A DNA stretch of 7,197 nt from Candidatus Bathyarchaeota archaeon (GTDB lineage: Archaea > Thermoproteota > Bathyarchaeia > Bathyarchaeales > B26-1): assembly GCA_003662645.1 (NCBI GenBank), contig QMYL01000044.1, forward strand, positions 1-7,197. Reading direction: 5' to 3'. Below, one piece after another: positions 1-5,590 of this stretch (position 1 is its first letter; each line of letters begins with the position of its first letter). Position numbers and translations under genes: made by a program. Under the pieces are notes generated by a model that ran no database searches, had not been told where the DNA came from, and worked only from the letters and a program-made list of their open reading frames with translations.

Positions 1-594
1 CCCCCAGCTGAGTATAATCTGACCGTCGGATATAAACCCCAATATATATCGACAGATTACGATGGCACAGTTGAGGAGCTGCTGAGAAGCGTAGCGAAGG
101 AGGAGTATACATCGAGCTGGTATAGAAGCGAGATAATCAGACCGTTGGGCATCGAGGCCCTAACCGACAGGACTGTTAAGGAGCTCAGTGGGGGTGAGCT
201 ACAAAAGGTGGCGATAGCTGCGTGCCTGTCAAGGGATGCTGAACTATACCTCCTAGACGAGCCGAGCGCATACCTAGATGTGGAGGAGAGGCTCACAGTG
301 GCCAAGATAATCCGCAGAATAGCTGAGGAGAAGAATGCCACAGCCTTTGTGGTTGAACATGACGTCGTAGCCCAAGACTTCATAGCCGACAGGCTCATGA
401 TATTCAGGGGTGAACCCGGAGTCAAGGGTATAGCTGAGGAGCCTATGAGCCTCAGGGATGGGATGAACCTATTCCTGAAGGATATGGGGATAACCTTCCG
501 TAGGGACCCCGACACGAAGAGGCCTAGGGTTAATAAGGAGGGTTCAAAGCTGGATAAGTACCAGAAGAGGGTGGGGCAATACTACTATACTTAG
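1..594 (+). CDS. abce1: ABCE1 / RNase L inhibitor-type ribosome recycling ATPase, 3' part (partial)
   Basis: The frame is open from the first base to the TAG at 592-594, so 197 C-terminal residues of a protein normally about 600 long are present. It is the second nucleotide-binding domain: a Q-loop region (YKPQYIS, codons 12-18), ABC signature LSGGELQ (from codon 62), Walker B LYLLDEPSAYLD with catalytic Glu at codon 87, and the H-loop His in VVEHD at codon 120. The tail (FLKDMGITFRRDPDTKRP, ending QYYYT) is the typical ABCE1 C-terminus. The iron-sulfur domain, NBD1 and the NBD2 Walker A lie upstream of the window. Family knowledge: ABCE1 splits 70S ribosomes after termination together with aRF1/Pelota and uses ATP. 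A TTG at 145 is in frame but internal, not the start. Recognition is secure; the only defect is truncation by the window edge. Confidence 0.96.
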   Translation, partial: PPAEYNLTVGYKPQYISTDYDGTVEELLRSVAKEEYTSSWYRSEIIRPLGIEALTDRTVKELSGGELQKVAIAACLSRDAELYLLDEPSAYLDVEERLTVAKIIRRIAEEKNATAFVVEHDVVAQDFIADRLMIFRGEPGVKGIAEEPMSLRDGMNLFLKDMGITFRRDPDTKRPRVNKEGSKLDKYQKRVGQYYYT

Positions 595-629
595 CCCTCT
601 TGATTATTCCATACAGAAACCCAGCGCAG

Positions 630-645
630 TAGAAAAGTTAAATAG
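630..645 (+). promoter_or_regulatory. Putative BRE/TATA promoter for triosephosphate isomerase
   Basis: The A-rich BRE-like and TATA-like string GAAAAGTTAAATA (632-644) stands in the 107-bp gap between ABCE1 and the tpiA start. Archaeal transcription would begin about 25 bases downstream, near 668, giving a leader of about 35 nt that contains the Shine-Dalgarno site. A second A/T-rich stretch (ATTAAACGTTTAG, about 648-660) could serve instead. Called by eye from consensus only. Confidence 0.45.
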
Positions 646-686
646 AGATTAAACGTTTAGAAGTGGTCTGGTAGCGAATTTAATGA

Positions 687-1388
<702 letters not shown>

Positions 1389-1401
1389 AGCTCCTTACAT
1401 C

Positions 1402-1416
1402 CATTCTTCCTTTTTA
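1402..1416 (+). terminator. Possible T-rich terminator after tpiA
   Basis: A pyrimidine-rich run, CATTCTTCCTTTTTAG, lies between the tpiA stop and the next start. Archaeal termination often uses plain T-runs without a hairpin. The run of five T is short and the next gene starts 15 bases later, so partial readthrough into the DUF89 gene is likely. Confidence 0.25.
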
Positions 1417-1430
1417 GGGGATGGAGTAGG

Positions 1431-2315
1431 TTGAAGGTTGGGGTTGAATGCGCCTTCTGCACATTCCAGAGGGGATATATGGAGATCCTTGAAGCGACCG
1501 AGGATGAAATTGTAAGGATCAGAGCCATACGCTCACTTTTTAAGCTCTTATCCGAGAACTTCAAGCCGACGACCATACCATCAGAGCTGGGAACTATGAG
1601 GGAGAGGCTTATAAAGGAGGTCACCGGGAACCCAGACCCCCTAGCCGAGAAGAAGCGGATGAGTAACGCGAAGGCTATGGAGGTACTTCCATACGCGGAG
1701 AGGTTGATCTCCGTAGGTAAATCTCCGATTGAACGCTTCAGGAAGGCCTGTCTATGCGCGATAGTCGGTAACATAATAGAGTTCAACATTCCAGATCACA
1801 CGATAAGCCTCGATGAGCTTGGAGAGCTGATAAGGAGGGCTGAGGAAGACCTGGCCATAGACAACATAGATGAGGCCTTCAGTATACTCGAGGATTCATC
1901 TCTTGTGTTGTATTTGACCGATAACGCTGGTGAGATAGCCCTAGACACCCTACTCGTCCGCGAGATGAGGGGCATGGGTAAACGCGTGGTTGTAGCCGTT
2001 AAGGATAGGCCTGTATGTAACGACGCCACATTGGAGGATGCGATTTATGTTGGAATGGATAAGGTTGCCAGCGCCCTGATAACGATTGGGACAGACACGA
2101 TGGGCCTATCCCTAAAGGAGTGTAGCGATGAGTTCCTGAAATACTACAACTCAGCCGACTTGGTCATAGCCAAAGGGATGGGATATGCTGAGTCGATAAC
2201 CGAGATAAAGAGGCTAAGAGCGCCACACCTCCTACTCCTCAGAACGAAATGTAAACCCATAGCTAAGTTCTTCGGAGTTGAGAGGAACAGGAACATCGCA
2301 AAGATACTACGCTGA
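1431..2315 (+). CDS. DUF89 / ARMT1-like metal-dependent damage-control phosphatase
   Basis: A 294-residue protein of the DUF89 family, of the archaeal group that starts with a CxxC pair (C7, C10 in VECAFC). The metal and catalytic motifs are present: LTDNAGEIALD with D164 and N165, VCNDATLEDA with N197-D198, and ADLVIAKGMGYAE with D243 and K248. A C-terminal RTKCKPIAKFFGV segment follows. Family knowledge: DUF89 enzymes are Mg/Mn/Ni/Co-dependent phosphatases acting on damaged or surplus phosphometabolites such as sugar phosphates or phosphopantetheine derivatives; the substrate cannot be read from sequence. The start is TTG at 1431, four bases after GGAG (1423-1426); the ATG at 1421 hits a stop in two codons. 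It lies directly behind tpiA and near a PfkB kinase (2702-3604), which loosely suggests sugar-phosphate chemistry. Family call secure, substrate unknown. Confidence 0.9.
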   Translation: MKVGVECAFCTFQRGYMEILEATEDEIVRIRAIRSLFKLLSENFKPTTIPSELGTMRERLIKEVTGNPDPLAEKKRMSNAKAMEVLPYAERLISVGKSPIERFRKACLCAIVGNIIEFNIPDHTISLDELGELIRRAEEDLAIDNIDEAFSILEDSSLVLYLTDNAGEIALDTLLVREMRGMGKRVVVAVKDRPVCNDATLEDAIYVGMDKVASALITIGTDTMGLSLKECSDEFLKYYNSADLVIAKGMGYAESITEIKRLRAPHLLLLRTKCKPIAKFFGVERNRNIAKILR

Positions 2316-2349
2316 AACGCCTAACTAAAAATAAATTTCAAAAATTTCT
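2316..2349. terminator. A/T-rich convergent intergenic region, likely terminator for both strands
   Basis: Only 34 bp separate the stops of the convergent DUF89 and eS26 genes. The stretch is A/T-rich with AAATTT repeated in the form AAATTTCAAAAATTT. On the minus strand it reads as T-runs (ATTTTTGAAATTTATTTTTAG), the usual archaeal terminator form, so it most convincingly ends eS26. On the plus strand the T content is lower. Confidence 0.45.
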
Positions 2350-2631
2350 TCATCTCCTCCTACGCTTCCGCTCATTCTTGGACCTGACCTTGATCAAGCC
2401 TCTATGGACAGCGCAGGAGATGCAGTAATACTTCGTATCCACAATCCTCGGTAGGTATGCCCCCTTCTGTTGGAGTTCTCTGGCCAAGACGGGGTCGACT
2501 ATCGAGATCCTCCTAGAGAACTTCTTAGCCTTATCCCTAGGTACGAGCTCGCCGCATATACTGCACTGGACGTAGTCGCTCCTACCCTTCCCGCCCTTAG
2601 ATCTACCCCGACTCTTACGTTTTACAGGCAC
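2350..2631 (-). CDS. rps26e: Small-subunit ribosomal protein eS26
   Basis: A small basic zinc-ribbon protein of the 30S subunit; in eukaryotes eS26 lines the mRNA exit channel near the 3' end of the small-subunit rRNA. From the GTG at 2631 it is 93 residues: a basic MPVKRKSRGRSKGGKG head, CSIC (C23, C26), a central VDPVLARELQQKGAYLPR segment, CISC (C70, C73) and a strongly basic KNERKRRRR tail. The two CxxC pairs form the zinc site. The frame also opens from a TTG at 2643 (97 residues). I prefer GTG 2631 because archaeal eS26 proteins commonly begin MPxKR and a GGTG motif lies six bases before it. The gene is convergent with the DUF89 gene and divergent from the PfkB kinase. Its presence points to a TACK or Asgard-like archaeon, since most Euryarchaeota lack it. 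Confidence 0.93.
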   Translation of the reverse strand: MPVKRKSRGRSKGGKGRSDYVQCSICGELVPRDKAKKFSRRISIVDPVLARELQQKGAYLPRIVDTKYYCISCAVHRGLIKVRSKNERKRRRR

Positions 2632-2667
2632 TTCAGACACCAACTAAGAATAGAAACTCCATACACA

Positions 2668-2680
2668 GATATATTCTTAT
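2668..2680 (+). promoter_or_regulatory. Putative TATA element for the PfkB kinase
   Basis: GATATATTCTTAT lies about 26-30 bases before the ATG at 2702. That is the distance expected if the transcript is leaderless or nearly so, which would fit the poorly spaced GGAG (only two bases from the ATG). It shares the short divergent region with the eS26 promoter. Consensus reading only. Confidence 0.35.
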
Positions 2681-2693
2681 CTTATAAGTTTTC
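2681..2693 (-). promoter_or_regulatory. Putative BRE/TATA promoter for eS26
   Basis: Read on the minus strand this is GAAAACTTATAAG, an A-rich BRE followed by a TATA-like element. Transcription would start near 2658, giving a leader of about 15-27 nt before the TTG 2643 or GTG 2631 start. The core CTTATAAG is a perfect palindrome, so TBP could in principle bind in either orientation; the BRE-like A-run favours the minus strand. Confidence 0.5.
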
Positions 2694-2701
2694 TTGGAGA
2701 G

Positions 2702-3604
2702 ATGTTCGATATAGTTACTGTTGGACACTTCGCGGTAGATCTCATAACCTCGCCGAGGATAAATGAGCCGAAACCTACACTGGGTGGACCTCCAACGTAC
2801 GTCTCACTGGCAGCTATAGCGCTAGGGGCGGAGGTATCAGTCATCTCGAAGGTTGGCGGAGACTTCCCCAGAGAGTATATTAGATGGTTGAGGTCTAAGG
2901 GGGTCAACCTATCGACGCTCATGGTGATTAAGGACGCTAAGACTACCCGGTTTAGGATAGACTACACCGATGGGGAGAGGACGCTGAAGTTAGAGAGTAG
3001 GGCACCACCGATAGGTGTTGAGGATATACCTAACGACCTAAAAGCCAAGGCTGTCCACGTATCACCCATCGCGAACGAGGTGTCAAGCAAAGTGATAGGT
3101 AAGGCACGGGACCTAGCAGATACACTCTCAATCGACCCGCAAGGGCTTGTGAGGTCATTCAGAGGGGATGGAACGGTATACCTAACAGAGATGAGGAAAC
3201 CAAAAATCTTGGGAAAGGCGGACATATATAAATCATCCATGGATGAGGTAAGGGTCATAACTCAACAGGTAGACTTAGGAAGGGCCGTAAGAAGGATCCA
3301 CAAATACGGCGTGAGGATTGTTATAGTAACGATGGGGAGGAGGGGTTCAATACTCTCAATCGATGGGAAGATACGCCAAATACCAACATATGAACCTAGG
3401 GAGGTTGTGGATACGACGGGAGCTGGGGATGCCTTCATAGGGGCCTTCCTAGCCGAGTATATTAGAGGTGAGGAGCCCATCTGGTGTGCATGCGTCGGTT
3501 CGGCCTCGGCCTCGATCCTAATCGAGAACGTTGGACCCTCAAACTTCGGTGGTAAGAACGAAATCTATGAGAGAGCCGGAAAACTATACGAGATGTCAAG
3601 ATAG
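2702..3604 (+). CDS. PfkB-family (ribokinase-like) sugar or nucleoside kinase
   Basis: A 300-residue ATP-dependent kinase of the PfkB family. The N-terminal strand with G8 and D13 (VGHFAVDLI) leads to the substrate-binding G28-G29 segment (LGGPPTYVSLAAIALGA). A central SIDPQGLVRSF segment (I144 to G148) is present. The PfkB signature near the C-terminus, VVDTTGAGDAFIGAF, supplies the anion hole and the catalytic base D243 (D237-T-T-G-A-G-D243). Substrates in the family include ribose, fructose phosphates, 2-keto-3-deoxygluconate, nucleosides and inositol, and the sequence does not settle which. The xDxQGFxR-like central segment recalls archaeal inositol-kinase-like members, a weak guess. The start is ATG 2702 with GGAG only two bases upstream, so leaderless initiation is plausible. 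It is divergent from eS26; a DUF89 phosphatase lies on the other side of eS26. Nothing is missing. Confidence 0.92.
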   Translation: MFDIVTVGHFAVDLITSPRINEPKPTLGGPPTYVSLAAIALGAEVSVISKVGGDFPREYIRWLRSKGVNLSTLMVIKDAKTTRFRIDYTDGERTLKLESRAPPIGVEDIPNDLKAKAVHVSPIANEVSSKVIGKARDLADTLSIDPQGLVRSFRGDGTVYLTEMRKPKILGKADIYKSSMDEVRVITQQVDLGRAVRRIHKYGVRIVIVTMGRRGSILSIDGKIRQIPTYEPREVVDTTGAGDAFIGAFLAEYIRGEEPIWCACVGSASASILIENVGPSNFGGKNEIYERAGKLYEMSR

Positions 3605-3660
3605 GTAAAGGATATTAGGATAAACCGGCTCATATCAAATGAAAGCCTTCAGGGCTCTCT

Positions 3661-3670
3661 GAGGGTGTCC
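3661..3670 (+). promoter_or_regulatory. Shine-Dalgarno site for the 70-residue zinc protein
   Basis: GAGGGTGTCC resembles GGAGGTGATCC and sits five bases before the ATG at 3676. No other in-frame start lies close upstream, so it fixes the start of this small gene and supports it as a real one. Confidence 0.55.
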
Positions 3671-3675
3671 GTTGG

Positions 3676-3888
3676 ATGGGTAGGGTATCGAAGGGTATAA
3701 AGTGTAGCGTCATAGGGTGCGATAAAGAGGCTGTCCGTTCCCTCCCGATCGATAAGGTGACGGCGGCAGGGCTCAAGGTATCCGGCTCCAGGAGGGCATA
3801 CCTCTGTAAGGAACATTATAAGGAGTACCGCCGCAGTCCTGCCGTGAAGAGGGAGAAGATGATTGAGAGGTGGAGATATAGAGTCTAA
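3676..3888 (+). CDS. Small basic protein with a probable CxxxxC...CxxH zinc site, function unknown
   Basis: A 70-residue Arg/Lys-rich protein I do not recognise by name. It has four candidate zinc ligands: C10 and C15 (KCSVIGC) and C44 and H47 (LCKEH), separated by 28 residues that include AVRSLP and AAGLKVSG. This spacing and the basic C-terminal tail (KREKMIERWRYRV) suggest a treble-clef or ribbon-like fold that may contact nucleic acid, by analogy only. There are no membrane segments or signal peptide. A good Shine-Dalgarno site precedes the ATG. It lies 71 bp after the PfkB gene with no clear promoter between, so it may be its distal cistron, and 114 bp before the membrane-protein cluster, which has promoter candidates of its own. 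Codon use (AGG, ATA) matches its neighbours. Coding is likely; the role is unknown. Confidence 0.8.
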   Translation: MGRVSKGIKCSVIGCDKEAVRSLPIDKVTAAGLKVSGSRRAYLCKEHYKEYRRSPAVKREKMIERWRYRV

Positions 3889-3915
3889 AAAGGAGAGATG
3901 GATACCTCCTCAGAA

Positions 3916-3970
3916 GACTAGAAACCTTTTAGAAATCCTCAGGCACACTAACCAAAAAACCTTAAGTTTG
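3916..3970 (+). promoter_or_regulatory. Promoter region of the 4003-5517 gene cluster (two TATA candidates)
   Basis: The 114-bp gap before the ATG at 4003 holds two archaeal-like elements. One is TAGAAACCTTTTAGAAA near 3920-3936. The other is CCAAAAAACCTTAAGTTT near 3952-3969, an A-rich BRE followed by a CTTAAG core. The second would place the transcript start near 3990, just before the GGGAG at 3993-3997 that precedes the ATG, so it is the better candidate. Read by eye only. Confidence 0.4.
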
Positions 3971-4002
3971 AGTTCATAGACTTCAATTACTTGGGAGTTT
4001 GA

Positions 4003-4278
4003 ATGCCAAGTGGGGAATTGATCGGCCTCCTCTACATAGTTGGCTTCATAATGGTGGCGGCTGGTATACTAATCCTCATCATAAGCCTGACATCCTACAG
4101 GAGGTTTGGGAAGGAGGAGAGAAGGGGGGAAGTTGGGGGAGTAATACTGATAGGGCCAATACCGATAGTCTTCGGCTCGAGCAGAAGGATTATGAGACTC
4201 ATGCTCCTAATTTCTCTAATATTCATAGTCATGATCTTACTCACCATACTCCTACCACAACTTCATATAGAAATATGA
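4003..4278 (+). CDS. Small two-TM membrane protein, TIGR00304/DUF131 type
   Basis: A 91-residue integral membrane protein with two hydrophobic helices (about residues 6-29 and 65-85). They flank a short polar, basic loop and the conserved block VGGVILIGPIPIVFGS (44-59), which is the hallmark of the archaeal TIGR00304/DUF131 family. Its biochemical role is unknown. ATG 4003 is preceded by GGGAG with five-base spacing. An overlapping frame starting with TTG at 3999 is a shadow: it lacks any family signature, whereas this frame has one. The TGA at 4276-4278 overlaps an ATG (TGATG) that opens a five-codon frame leading to the next gene, so translation of the two is probably coupled. It is the first gene of a three-gene cluster with the zinc/Hsp20-like fusion and the AN1 protein. 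Family call fairly sure; function not known. Confidence 0.85.
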   Translation: MPSGELIGLLYIVGFIMVAAGILILIISLTSYRRFGKEERRGEVGGVILIGPIPIVFGSSRRIMRLMLLISLIFIVMILLTILLPQLHIEI

Positions 4279-4301
4279 TGTTGGATTGGAGGTGAGCTGG
4301 G
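4276..4301 (+). promoter_or_regulatory. Coupling element: TGATG overlap, five-codon leader, stop within a perfect Shine-Dalgarno
   Basis: The DUF131 stop overlaps an ATG at 4278 that opens the tiny frame MLDWR and ends at the TGA at 4293-4295. That TGA is the last part of GGAGGTGA (4288-4295), a perfect match to the archaeal anti-Shine-Dalgarno. Six bases later, in the same frame, lies ATA 4302, the inferred start of the next gene. The arrangement suits termination-reinitiation. The sequence is seen directly; the mechanism is inferred. Confidence 0.5.
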
Positions 4302-4976
4302 ATAGATAGATGTGAGATATGCGGGGAGGGAGAGGCCAGATTCACATGCCGAGCGTGTGGACGTAGGGTGTGCCAAAACTGCTACAACCACAGCCTAGAC
4401 CTATGCACAGAATGCTCGGTTAAGGGCAGGCTGATAACCCCGGAGAGGCTGCCACACCTAGGTATGGCCCTAATAATGGGGGGAATCTTCCTAATAATGG
4501 CCGCAACCGTTCTCTCAGCCTCGGGTGGGGAGGGCATTATAGTTATATTCCCCTTCATCCTTGGGAGGGTAACCGGCCTAGCCGCCCTCCTCATCATGGC
4601 GCTCTTCATGATATTGAGCTTCCTCATAATTCTCCTACCATGGATACTCGGTCCTAGGAGGATGCTGAGGCTTCTGGCTCCGGAGGAGAGGGAGGAGGTC
4701 GCGGAGGTTTTAAAGATTGAGAGAGGGAGGAGGTCGATAGGTGAGATTGAGGAGTACCTCATAACACTCAAGATGCCCGGCTTCAGGGAGGAGGATATCC
4801 ACGTCGAGACCTTCGCGGACCGGGTGAGGGTTGAGGCTGAGTCTGGCGGTAGGAGGTTCGAGAGGACCTACCGTATCCCCAGGGGCTTCGAGCCCGTAGG
4901 GGTTAAATATAACTATGAGGATGGCTTCCTACTTGTGAAGGTTACCCTCAGGTATGTAGGTGAAGGAGGAGGGTGA
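4302..4976 (+). CDS. Fusion protein: B-box-like zinc domain, membrane segments, Hsp20/CS-like domain; probable AUA start
   Basis: Read from ATA 4302 the product has 224 residues. Residues 4-38 hold four CxxC pairs (C4/C7, C16/C19, C24/C27, C35/C38, with H30), a cross-brace zinc domain like a B-box. Hydrophobic stretches at about 53-73 and 78-116 make two or three membrane helices. A charged linker (119-147, rich in Glu/Arg) leads to an alpha-crystallin/CS-like domain at 148-217: MPGFREEDIHVE, RRFERTYRIPRGFEP and YEDGFLLVKVTL match the strand order of small heat-shock proteins. The C-terminal IxI assembly motif of classical Hsp20 is absent. With an even number of helices, both soluble domains would face the cytosol. 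The first canonical start in frame, GTG 4368, would delete the first two CxxC pairs, and no ATG/GTG/TTG lies between the TGA at 4293-4295 and the first Cys. A perfect GGAGGTGA ends six bases before ATA 4302. Function unknown; a membrane-bound chaperone-like role is inference. Confidence 0.8.
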   Translation: MDRCEICGEGEARFTCRACGRRVCQNCYNHSLDLCTECSVKGRLITPERLPHLGMALIMGGIFLIMAATVLSASGGEGIIVIFPFILGRVTGLAALLIMALFMILSFLIILLPWILGPRRMLRLLAPEEREEVAEVLKIERGRRSIGEIEEYLITLKMPGFREEDIHVETFADRVRVEAESGGRRFERTYRIPRGFEPVGVKYNYEDGFLLVKVTLRYVGEGGG

Positions 4977-4977
4977 T
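4968..4977 (+). promoter_or_regulatory. Shine-Dalgarno site of the AN1 gene, overlapping the upstream stop
   Basis: GGAGGGTGAT contains the TGA stop (4974-4976) of the fusion gene and ends six bases before ATG 4984. It decides the AN1 start against the in-frame GTG at 4960, which lies upstream of the site. The same stop-in-SD layout occurs at 4288-4295. Confidence 0.65.
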
Positions 4978-4983
4978 GCATCG

Positions 4984-5517
4984 ATGTCGGGGTTGGTCTT
5001 CTCTATATTACTGAACGCGGTGGCGTTGGCGAGCTTAAATAGACTACTCAGGGATGAGCTCAACTTCGATAGGATAGCCGATGGTCTCGGTTGGCGCGGT
5101 CGAGTTGAGGAGGACAACCGGGTCGTGGATGTCTTCATAAAGTACGGTGAGAACAGGGTTCAGCTTATACTACCGGACGCTTCGATCCCTGAGGAGACTT
5201 GCAAGAAGACCGTGAAGAAGATAGCCTCGAGTATCTACGCCGCGATCTATGGCGTCGAGCCCCCATCTGATGCCATATCAGTACTCGGGCCGGCTCAATC
5301 CTTCTGCCACTACTGCCTGAGGCCGGTGAATGAGATGCTCTTCAGATGTAAGAGATGTGGAGGCCTATACTGCAGTGAACATCGCCTCCCTGAGATGCAT
5401 AACTGCCCAGGCTTGGGGGCGTCTAGAAATTCTGTTAGGACTAGACGGTGTGAGGATTCACCAAAGACTGGGGAGAAGCGCGGGCGGATGGTTGTTAAGG
5501 AGATACTCTGCGGTTAG
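4984..5517 (+). CDS. AN1-type zinc-finger protein
   Basis: A 177-residue protein. Residues 108-141 form a complete AN1 finger: C108-x2-C111-x10-C122-x2-C125-x4-C130-x2-H133-x5-H139-x-C141, exactly the family spacing. The first 100 residues form an alpha/beta-looking region I do not recognise (mildly hydrophobic start to about residue 22, then VVDVFIKYGENRVQLILPD and a Lys-rich helix at 73-89). The tail after 145 is polar and basic. In eukaryotes AN1 proteins (ZFAND) attach to p97/proteasome quality-control machinery; archaeal members are largely uncharacterised. ATG 4984 is chosen because GGAGGGTGAT lies just before it; GTG 4960 would add eight residues (MKEEGDAS) overlapping the upstream gene. 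It starts seven bases after the fusion gene's stop, so it is almost certainly cotranscribed with it. The finger is certain; the function is not. Confidence 0.9.
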   Translation: MSGLVFSILLNAVALASLNRLLRDELNFDRIADGLGWRGRVEEDNRVVDVFIKYGENRVQLILPDASIPEETCKKTVKKIASSIYAAIYGVEPPSDAISVLGPAQSFCHYCLRPVNEMLFRCKRCGGLYCSEHRLPEMHNCPGLGASRNSVRTRRCEDSPKTGEKRGRMVVKEILCG

Positions 5518-5530
5518 GAATGGTGAACGT

Positions 5531-5547
5531 TGATAACCTTTTATGCT
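5531..5547 (+). promoter_or_regulatory. Putative BRE/TATA promoter for thrS
   Basis: TGATAACCTTTTATGCT in the 73-bp gap before thrS has an A-rich BRE-like half and a TTTTAT core. Expected transcription start is near 5567, giving a leader of about 24 nt that includes GGAGG at 5583-5587. Found by eye. Confidence 0.45.
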
Positions 5548-5590
5548 CAACCTTCAATAATGTAAAGAGGTTGTTTGGTGGCGGAGGACG

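Noticed and set aside
57..515. 152-codon open frame on the minus strand
   Set aside because: It lies antisense to the ABCE1 NBD2, whose signature, Walker B and H-loop motifs are unmistakable; its Ser-rich translation has no domain features.
2470..2766. 98-codon plus-strand frame across eS26
   Set aside because: Antisense to a clear eS26 gene with two CxxC pairs; it also crosses the divergent promoter region.
3605..3675. Possible C/D-box small RNA in the gap after pfkB
   Set aside because: A CTGA is present but no convincing RTGATGA box or paired C'/D' motifs, so it is not supported.
3891..3924. Short inverted repeat AGGAG...CTCCT after the 70-residue gene as a hairpin terminator
   Set aside because: Only five base pairs with a loop of about ten bases and no following T-run; too weak to call.
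4104..4139. G-rich tract as a possible G-quadruplex
   Set aside because: The runs (GGG, then GGGGGG and GGGGG) are separated by a 13-base loop and encode the conserved KEERRGEVGG loop; codon content explains it well enough.
3999..4295. 98-codon frame from TTG 3999 overlapping the DUF131 gene
   Set aside because: The overlapping +1 frame has the TIGR00304 signature block and two membrane helices; this one has a low-complexity His/Asn/Thr-rich translation. Only its last five codons (from ATG 4278) may matter, as a coupling leader.
4310..4315. ATG 4310 as a start near the fusion gene
   Set aside because: It is out of frame and is followed at once by TGA.
4368..4976. GTG 4368 as the start of the zinc/Hsp20-like gene
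   Set aside because: It would remove two of four CxxC pairs and has no well-placed strong SD, while the frame continues upstream to a perfect GGAGGTGA.
4960..4983. GTG 4960 as the AN1 gene start
   Set aside because: It lies upstream of the SD site 4968-4977, which points to ATG 4984, and would only add eight residues overlapping the upstream gene.
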